Shown here: positions 1-5,331 of the stretch, piece by piece
How the letters are laid out: each line of letters opens with the position of its first letter
Numbering within the stretch: position 1 is the stretch's first letter
NCBI GenBank assembly: GCA_016929205.1
Contig: JAFGJF010000245.1
Location: 1 to 5,331, forward strand
Direction of reading: 5' to 3'
Source: Anaerolineae bacterium
Lineage (GTDB): Bacteria > Chloroflexota > Anaerolineae > JAFGEY01
DNA length: 5,331 bases
Position numbers and translations under genes: made by a program
Notes under the pieces: generated by a model
Seen by the model: the letters and a program-made list of their open reading frames with translations, nothing else
What the model was told of the DNA's origin: nothing
Databases searched by the model: none

Positions 1-3000
1 CATCATCAACGGCGCGGCAAAAACGATCCGGGCTTCTGTCTCCCTGCCCGCCGTCTCGTAAAAGCGGACGATCACCGGCGAGCCCGGGCCCCAGTATTCA
101 TCTTCCAGCTTGAACGCGGTGAGTACGATGTTTTCCGGCGTGACGTCCAGGAAACCAAATGCCGGCGGCATCGCGTGGTTGATCCCGTGTGCGATCCACG
201 GCGCGATCACCCCGGCGCGGCGCAGCGCCTGGCGGGCGATGAGCGGCATGTTGAACGCCCATCCCTGGCGAACCGTACTCGCCTGGCGCCAATGGCCCCG
301 GTGTGGGTACAGCGCGTAATGCAGGTCGTGCTCGCCAACGTCCGCTTCGGGGGACATGTCGGGGAAACCGCGCAGCAGGGTCATCCGCATGCGGTGTCCG
401 GCACGCCCGGTGTGTGTGACGTCGAACGCGTACCGGCAGTCGTTGAGCAGGCTCACACCGAATTGATCGTTCGATACGTCGATCCAGCGCTGCGCGGGCA
501 CCTCGGTCCCATCCGCCGGGCGGACGATCGACCCCAGCGGCGCTTCAAACGTCGCCACGCCATTTTCGACGGCGTCCGTAGAAACCACGGCGACCGGGAA
601 AGCGACCTTGAGACAGCAGTCGCGTTCGTACCAGTGGGCGTGCAAGTGAAAGGACACGAGCGGCGAATCGGCCTCTACCGAGATCGTCTGTACGAAATAC
701 GAGTCGCGGTAGCAATAGGCGACGCGTACCGTCGCTTGCACCGGCCCGCGCCGTACCACCTCGATCGATTCAGGCGCGCCGAGGTCGTCCACCTCGTCGC
801 TGAGGGCGATGATCCACGCCGTGCCCTCGTGGGGGATCTCGGCGATAGCCTGCAGCACGTTCCCCGGCCCGCTCAGCACCTGGCGGGCGGTGCGTTTGTC
901 CCATATACCGGTCACGTGCCCGCTTGTCCGGCTTACCGTCACCCCCAGGAACGCGTTTTCCAGGGCGATGGCATCCTTGTTCTCGTGCACGGTGACGATA
1001 TCGACAGGGCGGTTGTTTTCAGGGCTGCGAACGGGGTGGCGCAGTTTGCGCAGCGATTCGTCCACGGCCGCTTCCGGAGGGCGCAGGATGGATTCGTCGT
1101 GCACCGGGATGTGGATCGTGTGCGCCCGGTCAGCGATGGCCCAGCCGATCGCCTGCTGGATCCACCACGTGGCATAGGAGCTGAACCGGTGGCCCTTGGT
1201 GTAATCAAACTGGTCCACGGCTCGTAGCAGGCCGATGTTGCCTTCCTGGATCAAGTCTAGAAAAGAGATGCCGTTCTCTACATATCCCCTGGCTATGCCA
1301 GCTACCAGGCGCAGGTTGGTCTGGATCAGCATTTGGCGTGCATCGTACGCGTTCTGCAGGATGTCCCGCGCGTGTCGTGCTGCTTCGTCTATGCTGACCA
1401 TACGCGTAAGGAATGTTTGGCGGGCGATCAGTTTCCCGGTCTTTGCGTACTCGGCTTGCAGGTGATCCAGCGTCCGGGATGGTAGCATATAGAGTGTGCG
1501 ATAGAGCGTGAATAGGTGACCACGTAGCCTTTTGCGCCGCTCGTCATCTTTTTCCTTGCCGCCGGCGATCACGGCATCGACGTATCGAGTCAGGTGGGCT
1601 GTTTGCTCGCTGTCTTGTCCCAGATTCGCGATATCGTGCAGTATCGATAGCAGGTCGGGCATCGAGACGCGCAGCCTGTCGCACAGCCTGGCCAATTCTT
1701 CCCAACGCTGCACAAAGGCGTCGTAGGCGTTGGCAACGATGTCCAGTGCGACGACGTACAGGAGCGAAGAAATCCTTTTTCCCATCCGCTCGCATACTTG
1801 GATCAACAGCGTCCATTCCATGCCCAGTTGTTCCAACAAGACAGCAACCATGGCCTGATCGTCCAGTTCCTGCGGAGGCAACACCGGGCGGGGCAGTGAA
1901 GCGGGTTCGGCCTTGAACTGCGCCAGTTGCTCGCGCCATATACGGATGGCCTGTTCCTGGGCTTTGGGCGGACTCAATAACGTGATCATATATTGCGGGG
2001 CGCTGATGCGCATGGCCAGCCACATTTCATTGGTAGAGTTGAGCGATGGAACGCGGCCGATTTCGCGCAAATACGTGCCAACCAGATTGTCGGTCAATAA
2101 GCCTGGCGTCGGCGACGTGCCAGGCTGCATGTCGCTTTCGTCGTTCTGGGACAACGCGCCCGGGAGACGCCATTTTTCTGCCGCTGCCGGGGAACTCGCG
2201 AGAAGCTCTGCATCCGCATCAGGTTGCGCCGTCGATCGCGCTTGGAAAACGCGATAGCCCAGCGAAGGTACGTCGCGAGCCACAAAGCAGGCATCGACGA
2301 GCCAATACGGACCCGCCTGCTGCACATAGAGCATCTGGGCAGGCATCATTTGGCCATCTGTATTCCAGACCGCCAACTGTGTAGGTGAAGCGTTCAGCCG
2401 CAGCCTCACCGTGACCGGCGCGCTGCGCGTCCAGGCCAGTGGGTTGTATACGACGACCGGCACGCCCTCGCCGCGTGTGTCCAGCCGCGCCGCGATCTCG
2501 GACAGCGACGCGTCCAGAGTGTTGTTCAACAGTCGTTCGACGCGGTCGTAATCGGCATCGTTGTCGAGATAGACCCCGGTGCACGACGTGCCGGGCAGCT
2601 CGTCGTGGAACTGGTGCTGCAAAATCACGCGCCACGCGTCCTCAAAATCCACGCGCGGGTACGACGGCTTGCGCTGAAAAAACATGGCCAGGGTGGCAAA
2701 GCGCTCGGCGGTCAGGATCAGGTTTTCCATTTGCCGGTTGCGCTGCTTGGTCCGTCCTACCGACGAGCAGGAACCGGTGAACCCGCCGCCCAGTTCGCCG
2801 CGATAGGTGGGTAAATTGGCCTTGCGTGCCAGCACCTCGCGAAAAAAGTGTTGCGGGGTGGTGTGGATGAAACGCGGTGCGCCGGCATCATGGCGAAGCG
2901 TTTCCAGCGCCTCGAAATCCCCCTCGCGAGGCCCGCCGCCGTGATCGCCGCGCCCGTAGAGAAAGAGCATTTCGTTATCGCCTGTCAACGCCTGCCATCT

Positions 3001-3588
3001 TTCGAGTACCTCCAGCACCTTTGGCCCCAGGTCGGCGCTGTAGCCGTAGGACGGGCTGTAAGCCAGCACCCGCGAGCCGTCCGGCCCTTCCCACCAAAAA
3101 TAGGGGCCGACGTCGTCGGGCACGCCGCGCCCGTACAGCAAGTGCTCGATGCCGCAGCCCTTGAGGATCGACGGCAGGGTGTGAACGTGTCCTGAAAAGG
3201 CATCGGGCGCCCAGGCCAGGGTAATCTCGCAGCCCAACTCCTCTTTCGCGTAGCGGCTGCCGATCAGGTGCTGGCGCACGATCGATTCACCGCCGGGCAT
3301 CGTCTGGTCGTATTCGCACCAGCCGTCGGCCACGATCCAGCGCCCCTGGGCAATGCGTGTCTTGATCTCGGCAAACAGGTCTGGATAGTGCTGTTTCATC
3401 GCCTCGTACAGCGCCAACTGGCTCTGGACAAAGGTAAACTCGGGTACGGCTTGCATCATACGCAGCACGCCGCGAAAGGTGTCGCGGGCAACGCGGTGCA
3501 CGGTCTCGTTCCAGCGCCAGCGGTACCCGAGGTCGATATGCGCATGCCCGACAAGATAGACGGTAAAATGGGACTGGTTTTGGTTCAT
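1..3588 (-). CDS. GH38 alpha-mannosidase with an in-frame sigma-70 insertion (C-terminus beyond left edge)
   Basis: The reading frame was translated codon by codon from the ATG at 3588-3586 to base 1 with no stop in 1196 codons. Residues 1-452 match GH38 retaining alpha-mannosidases, zinc enzymes that cleave alpha-linked mannose. H-A-H-I-D (15-19) gives the zinc ligands H17 and D19; W-A-P-D-A-F (126-131) gives the expected nucleophile D129; G-D-H-G-G-G-P is at 214-220; [10 protein letters not shown] (326-335) gives the zinc ligand H328. Residues about 867-1196 are the C-terminal beta domain, with L-E-N-A-F-L (876-881), I-W-D-K (895-898) and D-V-G-E-H...Y-A-L-Y-P-H (1083-1096). Between them lies a sigma-70 segment, described separately. 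No signal peptide is visible, so the protein is probably cytoplasmic. The start is supported by AAGGAG six bases upstream and by the HAHID motif falling close to the N-terminus, as usual. Without the insert the visible part would be about 780 residues, so perhaps the last hundred or so lie off the edge. The alpha-mannosidase call is firm; the exact linkage and substrate are not predictable. Confidence 0.93.
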   Translation of the reverse strand, partial: MNQNQSHFTVYLVGHAHIDLGYRWRWNETVHRVARDTFRGVLRMMQAVPEFTFVQSQLALYEAMKQHYPDLFAEIKTRIAQGRWIVADGWCEYDQTMPGGESIVRQHLIGSRYAKEELGCEITLAWAPDAFSGHVHTLPSILKGCGIEHLLYGRGVPDDVGPYFWWEGPDGSRVLAYSPSYGYSADLGPKVLEVLERWQALTGDNEMLFLYGRGDHGGGPREGDFEALETLRHDAGAPRFIHTTPQHFFREVLARKANLPTYRGELGGGFTGSCSSVGRTKQRNRQMENLILTAERFATLAMFFQRKPSYPRVDFEDAWRVILQHQFHDELPGTSCTGVYLDNDADYDRVERLLNNTLDASLSEIAARLDTRGEGVPVVVYNPLAWTRSAPVTVRLRLNASPTQLAVWNTDGQMMPAQMLYVQQAGPYWLVDACFVARDVPSLGYRVFQARSTAQPDADAELLASSPAAAEKWRLPGALSQNDESDMQPGTSPTPGLLTDNLVGTYLREIGRVPSLNSTNEMWLAMRISAPQYMITLLSPPKAQEQAIRIWREQLAQFKAEPASLPRPVLPPQELDDQAMVAVLLEQLGMEWTLLIQVCERMGKRISSLLYVVALDIVANAYDAFVQRWEELARLCDRLRVSMPDLLSILHDIANLGQDSEQTAHLTRYVDAVIAGGKEKDDERRKRLRGHLFTLYRTLYMLPSRTLDHLQAEYAKTGKLIARQTFLTRMVSIDEAARHARDILQNAYDARQMLIQTNLRLVAGIARGYVENGISFLDLIQEGNIGLLRAVDQFDYTKGHRFSSYATWWIQQAIGWAIADRAHTIHIPVHDESILRPPEAAVDESLRKLRHPVRSPENNRPVDIVTVHENKDAIALENAFLGVTVSRTSGHVTGIWDKRTARQVLSGPGNVLQAIAEIPHEGTAWIIALSDEVDDLGAPESIEVVRRGPVQATVRVAYCYRDSYFVQTISVEADSPLVSFHLHAHWYERDCCLKVAFPVAVVSTDAVENGVATFEAPLGSIVRPADGTEVPAQRWIDVSNDQFGVSLLNDCRYAFDVTHTGRAGHRMRMTLLRGFPDMSPEADVGEHDLHYALYPHRGHWRQASTVRQGWAFNMPLIARQALRRAGVIAPWIAHGINHAMPPAFGFLDVTPENIVLTAFKLEDEYWGPGSPVIVRFYETAGRETEARIVFAAPLMM
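1024..1062 (-). other. Remnant of the end of sigma region 4.2 (residues 843-855)
   Basis: [11 protein letters not shown] (845-855) corresponds to A-L-R-K-L-R-H-P-S-R-S near the C-terminus of RpoD-type sigma factors, immediately after the region 4.2 helix-turn-helix. In E. coli RpoD roughly 140-150 residues separate the end of region 2.4 from this tail; here only 14 residues do. Region 3 and all of region 4 that contacts the -35 element and the beta flap are therefore gone, yet the frame is kept. The match is short but very specific, and it lies in the right order. Confidence 0.82.
1099..1341 (-). other. Sigma-70 regions 2.1-2.4 within the chimeric protein (residues 750-830)
   Basis: This is the most diagnostic sigma segment. 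Region 2.1 reads [14 protein letters not shown] (750-763). Region 2.2 reads [13 protein letters not shown] (775-787), the surface that binds the beta-prime clamp helices of RNA polymerase, fully conserved. Region 2.3 keeps the melting aromatics F802, Y805, W808 and W809 in [10 protein letters not shown]. Region 2.4 ends [14 protein letters not shown] (817-830). Compared with E. coli RpoD, the -12 reading residue Q437 is kept as Q812, but R436 is Q811, T440 is G815 and R441 is W816. Core binding therefore looks preserved, while -10 recognition may be altered or lost. Confidence 0.95.
1342..1998 (-). other. Long sigma non-conserved region between regions 1.2 and 2 (residues about 531-749)
   Basis: About 219 residues with no motif I recognise, rich in Leu, Ala, Glu and Arg and probably mostly helical. 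Housekeeping sigma factors carry a non-conserved insert of variable length at exactly this place, absent or short in many Gram-positives and large in proteobacterial RpoD. From memory, Anaerolineae-type Chloroflexota sigma factors also have a large one. A charged stretch [11 protein letters not shown] (677-687) sits in its second half. The segment [12 protein letters not shown] (733-744) leads into region 2 the way helices just before region 2.1 normally do. Its presence argues that the insert came from a whole group-1 sigma gene rather than from a minimal or ECF sigma. Confidence 0.75.
1999..2100 (-). other. Sigma-70 region 1.2 within the chimeric protein (residues 497-530)
   Basis: The residues [15 protein letters not shown] (500-514) match the classic region 1.2 pattern D-x-V-x-x-Y-L-x-E-I-G-R-V-P of housekeeping sigma factors. 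In those proteins the next helix reads L-x-x-x-E-E-x-x-L-A-x-R-I; here it reads [14 protein letters not shown], so the L-A-x-R-I end is kept while the acidic residues before it are partly lost. In known sigma factors this region contacts the discriminator DNA just downstream of the -10 element. Identification is by motif and by its order ahead of region 2. Confidence 0.9.
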
Positions 3589-3594
3589 CTCTTG

Positions 3595-3600
3595 CTCCTT
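3595..3600 (-). promoter_or_regulatory. Ribosome binding site of the mannosidase gene
   Basis: On the minus strand AAGGAG precedes the ATG at 3588 by six bases. It is a strong Shine-Dalgarno match at good spacing and fixes the start codon. Confidence 0.85.
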
Positions 3601-3652
3601 ATGAGTTGCCTATCATCGTTTTGCTGGACGTGTTTTGTGTTCGCGGCGGCAA

Positions 3653-3670
3653 ATCTGGGTCAACTCAGAT
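3653..3670. repeat. 18-base near-perfect palindrome, candidate operator
   Basis: ATCTGGGTCAACTCAGAT pairs with itself at eight of nine positions, the exception being the sixth pair (G opposite T). It lies about 40 bases downstream of the predicted minus-strand transcription start, inside the mannosidase leader. Its size and symmetry suit a dimeric repressor such as a LacI-type sugar regulator, but no regulator gene is in view and the functional assignment is only a guess. As RNA it would form a short hairpin with a loop too small to be stable without opening the inner pairs. Confidence 0.4.
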
Positions 3671-3712
3671 AGGACTCAAAAGTTCCATTATCCAGAGTGT
3701 CGCTTGGCGCAC

Positions 3713-3741
3713 ATTATATCACAACCTGTCAGATTTTACAG
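3713..3741 (-). promoter_or_regulatory. Extended -10 promoter for the mannosidase gene
   Basis: Read on the minus strand, 3721-3713 is TGATATAAT, a consensus TATAAT box with the extended TGn motif directly upstream. Seventeen bases further up, 3741-3736 is CTGTAA, a poor -35 match (3 of 6), as extended -10 promoters tolerate. Transcription would begin near 3706, giving a leader of about 118 bases before the ATG at 3588. The assignment is by sequence only. Confidence 0.6.
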
Positions 3742-3766
3742 CAGAGTGTCTTGAGTCTGCGTTTGT

Positions 3767-3795
3767 TTGACCGTACTCACATTTGGGAGTATAAT
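3767..3795 (+). promoter_or_regulatory. Sigma-70 promoter for the S8 protease gene
   Basis: TTGACC (3767-3772, 5 of 6 to consensus) is followed after exactly 17 bases by TATAAT (3790-3795, 6 of 6). It is the best promoter in the window. Transcription should start near 3802, leaving a 5' leader of about 195 bases before the ATG at 3997. Such a near-consensus site suggests use by the housekeeping sigma factor. Confidence 0.75.
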
Positions 3796-3967
3796 TTCTT
3801 GTGATTTTAGAATATGTAAAATGTATTTTGTTGATACGACGACAAAATCACTCCGCACACTATCACTGCTACGTTCTTTTTCATCATTACAGCGCCGAAT
3901 AATACGTCACATCAACCATATCAAGCATACCGTGATCTGCAAACTGCTCGCACTGCCTGGTGGTGTT

Positions 3968-3982
3968 TGTATTCCAAATACA
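3968..3982 (+). repeat. Short inverted repeat just before the protease ribosome binding site
   Basis: TGTATT (3968-3973) and AATACA (3977-3982) are complementary across the three-base loop CCA. The stem is AT-rich and weak, but it ends two bases before AAAGGAG, so in the mRNA it could present or partly hide the ribosome binding site. It may be chance. Confidence 0.25.
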
Positions 3983-3983
3983 C

Positions 3984-3990
3984 AAAGGAG
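3984..3990 (+). promoter_or_regulatory. Ribosome binding site of the protease gene
   Basis: AAAGGAG lies six bases before the ATG at 3997, the same core and spacing as in the divergent mannosidase gene, and supports this start over alternatives. Confidence 0.85.
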
Positions 3991-3996
3991 TTAAAG

Positions 3997-5331
3997 ATGG
4001 AAACCAGGACTCGTTTGCTCGTATTTGCCATCTGCGTTTCTTTGTTCATCTTGATACCCATCATCTCTCTATCCGGCATATTGTGGGCCGCACCACAGGT
4101 CGCCCCGCCGGCACAAGAGCCAACGCCAACGCACACGCTTGCTGACCTTCAGATACCCGAGATCCAGGCGCTCGGCCAGGAAGCACAGTCCAAGATCGAA
4201 CCATTGCTCCTGAAAGAACTGGTGCTGGCCGATCGGGCCGATTTCTTTATTTGGATGGCCGAGCAGGCTGATCTGAGTCCTGCTGTCCGGCTCTTGACAA
4301 AAGAAGAAAAAGGGCGTTTTGTCTACGATACTTTGCGCGAAACGGCCGAACGTACCCAGGAACCACTGCGGAGAGAATTGGACCGTCAGGGATTGGCTTA
4401 TCGTCCTTTTTTCATCGCCAACAAGGTCTTGGTGTTGGGGGGAAACGCATCCCAACTTGCCTCCACTGCCGTGCGCTCTGACGTGGCCCGCATTACAGCC
4501 AATCACACCTTTCAGTTACAGGAACCCATTGTCAATGCGATGCCTCAAGCTCGCATCGCGGCGTTGGAAGCCAATCTCACCTTTGTCAACGCCGACGATG
4601 TCTGGGCAATGGGGTACACCGGCAGCGGCACCGTCCTGGCTGGTAACGATACGGGTCTGAATTGGGATCACCCCGCGCTGATCAACCAATACCGGGGCTG
4701 GGACGGGTCCGCAGTTGACCACAACTATAACTGGTGGGATGCGACTGGGACCTATCCGTCCGTCCCAGCCGATGGTCACGGCCACGGCACGCACACCACC
4801 GGCACGATGGTCGGCGACGATGGCGGCGAAAACCAGATCGGCATGGCCCCCAACGCGCAAACGATCCACTGCAAAAACATGACCGATGGGGGCGGTGGTT
4901 CTGATGCCACCTTTACCGAGTGTTTTGAGTGGGACCTGGCTCCCTGGGATCTGAATGGTGCCAACCCACGTCCCGATCTGGCTCCAGATGCCATTAACAA
5001 CTCTTGGAGCTACTCTGGCGGCAACAACCCGGTGTTTGAAGACGAGGTCGCCGCCTTGCAGGCTGCCGGTATCCTGGTCGAGTTCTCGGCCGGCAACGAC
5101 GGGCCAGGCTGCGCGTCCCTTGGTTCTCCGGGTGACTATCGCCAATCGCTCACCACGGGCTCGGTCAACCACACCGGTGGCAGCCTGCCCGGCACGCTCA
5201 CCTGGTTCAGCAGCCGCGGGCCGTCGGATCTCTATCCTGCCGATTACATCCCCGACGTCATGGCTCCGGGAGAGAATATTCGTTCCTGCTTGCCTGGCAA
5301 TAATTATGCCAGTTGGAGCGGCACCAGCATG
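3997..5331 (+). CDS. Secreted S8 subtilisin-family serine protease, bacillopeptidase F-like (C-terminus beyond right edge)
   Basis: 445 codons are visible. Residues 1 to about 31 form a signal peptide: R4 and R6, then a hydrophobic core from L7 to about W30, with likely cleavage around A31-A32. A Pro/Glu/Thr-rich stretch follows, then a pro-domain (about 70-185, containing A-D-F-F-I-W-M-A-E-Q-A-D-L at 81-93) that should act as chaperone and inhibitor until self-cleavage. The peptidase domain has the catalytic Asp in N-D-T-G (D218, then W-D-H-P-A-L), the catalytic His in H-G-T-H (H263), N-N-S-W (334-337), the oxyanion Asn in S-A-G-N-D-G (N367), and the catalytic Ser in S-G-T-S-M (S444). All key residues are present, so the enzyme should be active outside the cell. 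C292 and C309 may form a disulfide. H-N-Y-N-W followed by H-G-H-G-T-H and N-Q-I-G-M-A-P resemble bacillopeptidase F. The window ends one residue after the serine, so any C-terminal domains are unseen. The predicted substrate range is general protein degradation. Confidence 0.95.
   Translation, partial: METRTRLLVFAICVSLFILIPIISLSGILWAAPQVAPPAQEPTPTHTLADLQIPEIQALGQEAQSKIEPLLLKELVLADRADFFIWMAEQADLSPAVRLLTKEEKGRFVYDTLRETAERTQEPLRRELDRQGLAYRPFFIANKVLVLGGNASQLASTAVRSDVARITANHTFQLQEPIVNAMPQARIAALEANLTFVNADDVWAMGYTGSGTVLAGNDTGLNWDHPALINQYRGWDGSAVDHNYNWWDATGTYPSVPADGHGHGTHTTGTMVGDDGGENQIGMAPNAQTIHCKNMTDGGGGSDATFTECFEWDLAPWDLNGANPRPDLAPDAINNSWSYSGGNNPVFEDEVAALQAAGILVEFSAGNDGPGCASLGSPGDYRQSLTTGSVNHTGGSLPGTLTWFSSRGPSDLYPADYIPDVMAPGENIRSCLPGNNYASWSGTSM

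Larger units (their letters stand above)
991..2232 (-). other. Foreign segment inside the mannosidase: sigma-70 factor core plus linkers (about residues 453-866)
   Basis: This stretch falls between the end of the GH38 middle domain (P-S-L-G-Y-R-V-F, 441-448) and the start of the C-terminal domain (A-I-A-L-E-N-A-F, 873-880). In order it contains an Ala/Pro/Ser-rich acidic linker (453-496), sigma region 1.2 (497-530), a long non-conserved spacer (about 531-749), regions 2.1-2.4 (750-830), a short join (831-844), and the last residues of region 4.2 (845-855), followed by a linker back into the mannosidase. It has no own ribosome binding site, convincing start or stop, so it can only be made as part of the host protein. 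Hand-counted 60-base blocks at 1201, 1441, 1501 and 2041 are 52-57% GC, against 70-77% for blocks at 481, 2461 and 3061 in the mannosidase. Leucine codons TTA, TTG and CTA also appear here. The exact ends are uncertain by some 15 residues on each side. Confidence 0.92.
3589..3996. promoter_or_regulatory. Divergent intergenic regulatory region
   Basis: These 408 bases separate two genes that start back to back. The region is visibly more AT-rich than either gene and contains no convincing coding sequence, tRNA or known riboswitch. It holds an extended -10 promoter for the minus-strand gene, a near-consensus promoter for the plus-strand gene, an 18-base palindrome in the minus-strand leader, and two ribosome binding sites. 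The two promoters point away from each other, with about 45 bases between the minus -10 element and the plus -35 element, so one bound regulator could affect both. Confidence 0.8.
3802..3996 (+). other. Long 5' leader of the protease mRNA
   Basis: About 195 bases lie between the predicted transcription start and the protease ATG, unusually long for a simple gene. I see no recognised riboswitch and no terminator-antiterminator pair. The one clear local structure is a 6-base stem next to the ribosome binding site, listed separately. The extent depends on the promoter call being right. Confidence 0.4.

Noticed and set aside
175..1227. A 350-codon open frame on the plus strand, opposite the mannosidase C-terminal part
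   Set aside because: It is antisense to well-conserved GH38 and sigma motifs, has no family resemblance, and is explained by high GC content removing stops.
1544..2023. A 159-codon minus-strand open frame over the sigma spacer
   Set aside because: It is in a different frame from the continuous sigma/GH38 frame and has no recognisable product.
1024..2130. The sigma segment as an independent overlapping gene starting at an internal ATG (residue 487, 2130-2128)
   Set aside because: No clear Shine-Dalgarno sequence precedes it, and the frame has no stop after the sigma part but continues straight into the mannosidase C-terminal domain.
2701..2840. Possible frameshift near [13 protein letters not shown] in the mannosidase
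   Set aside because: The segment runs in frame from the catalytic domain into the middle domain, and a Gly/Ser-rich turn of this sort is normal for GH38; no frame change is needed.
3767..3994. A 75-codon plus-strand frame starting at TTG in the intergenic region
   Set aside because: Its start codon lies inside the -35 element of the protease promoter, so it could not be transcribed from it; it has no ribosome binding site and no family resemblance.
4516..5172. A 218-codon minus-strand frame opposite the protease
   Set aside because: It is a shadow of the S8 catalytic domain, whose plus-strand motifs are unmistakable.
1..5331. Transposon ends, CRISPR repeats, tRNA or rRNA genes, rho-independent terminators
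   Set aside because: None was found by reading both strands; in particular I saw no terminal inverted repeats or target duplications around the sigma insert.

Overview
The window holds two divergent genes, each running off one edge, separated by a 408-base AT-rich promoter region. It reads as bacterial DNA, most likely from the Chloroflexota (Anaerolineae-like). That is an inference from two things: a group-1-type sigma-70 segment with a very long non-conserved insert between regions 1.2 and 2, and an S8 protease with the long pro-region and the N-N-S-W / C-K-N-M signatures I associate with secreted proteases of that phylum. No taxonomic marker gene is present.

Minus strand, 3588 down to 1 (open at the left edge): one uninterrupted reading frame of 1196 codons. 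Residues 1 to about 452 are the catalytic and middle domains of a GH38 alpha-mannosidase, and residues about 867 to 1196 are its C-terminal beta domain. Between them, in frame, sit about 410 residues that do not belong to any mannosidase: a sigma-70 factor segment with region 1.2, a long helical spacer, complete regions 2.1-2.4, and then, after a deletion of region 3 and most of region 4, the last residues of region 4.2 ([11 protein letters not shown]). All mannosidase catalytic motifs survive, and removing the insert would restore an ordinary GH38 protein. The sampled sigma segment is clearly lower in GC (about 52-57%) than sampled mannosidase parts (about 70-77%). This chimera is the main discovery candidate of the window. 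Whether it is a working two-function protein, a recombination fossil or an assembly artefact cannot be settled from the sequence alone.

3589-3996: a divergent regulatory region. A minus-strand extended -10 (TGATATAAT) serves the mannosidase gene, and a near-consensus sigma-70 promoter (TTGACC, 17 bases, TATAAT) serves the protease, leaving a leader of about 195 bases. Both genes have an AAGGAG Shine-Dalgarno element exactly six bases before ATG.

Plus strand, 3997 to 5331 (open at the right edge): a secreted subtilisin-family (S8, bacillopeptidase F-like) protease with signal peptide, pro-domain and the full Asp/His/Ser triad. The window stops one residue after the catalytic serine. A protease and a mannosidase could both serve glycoprotein breakdown, but nothing beyond their proximity shows that they cooperate.
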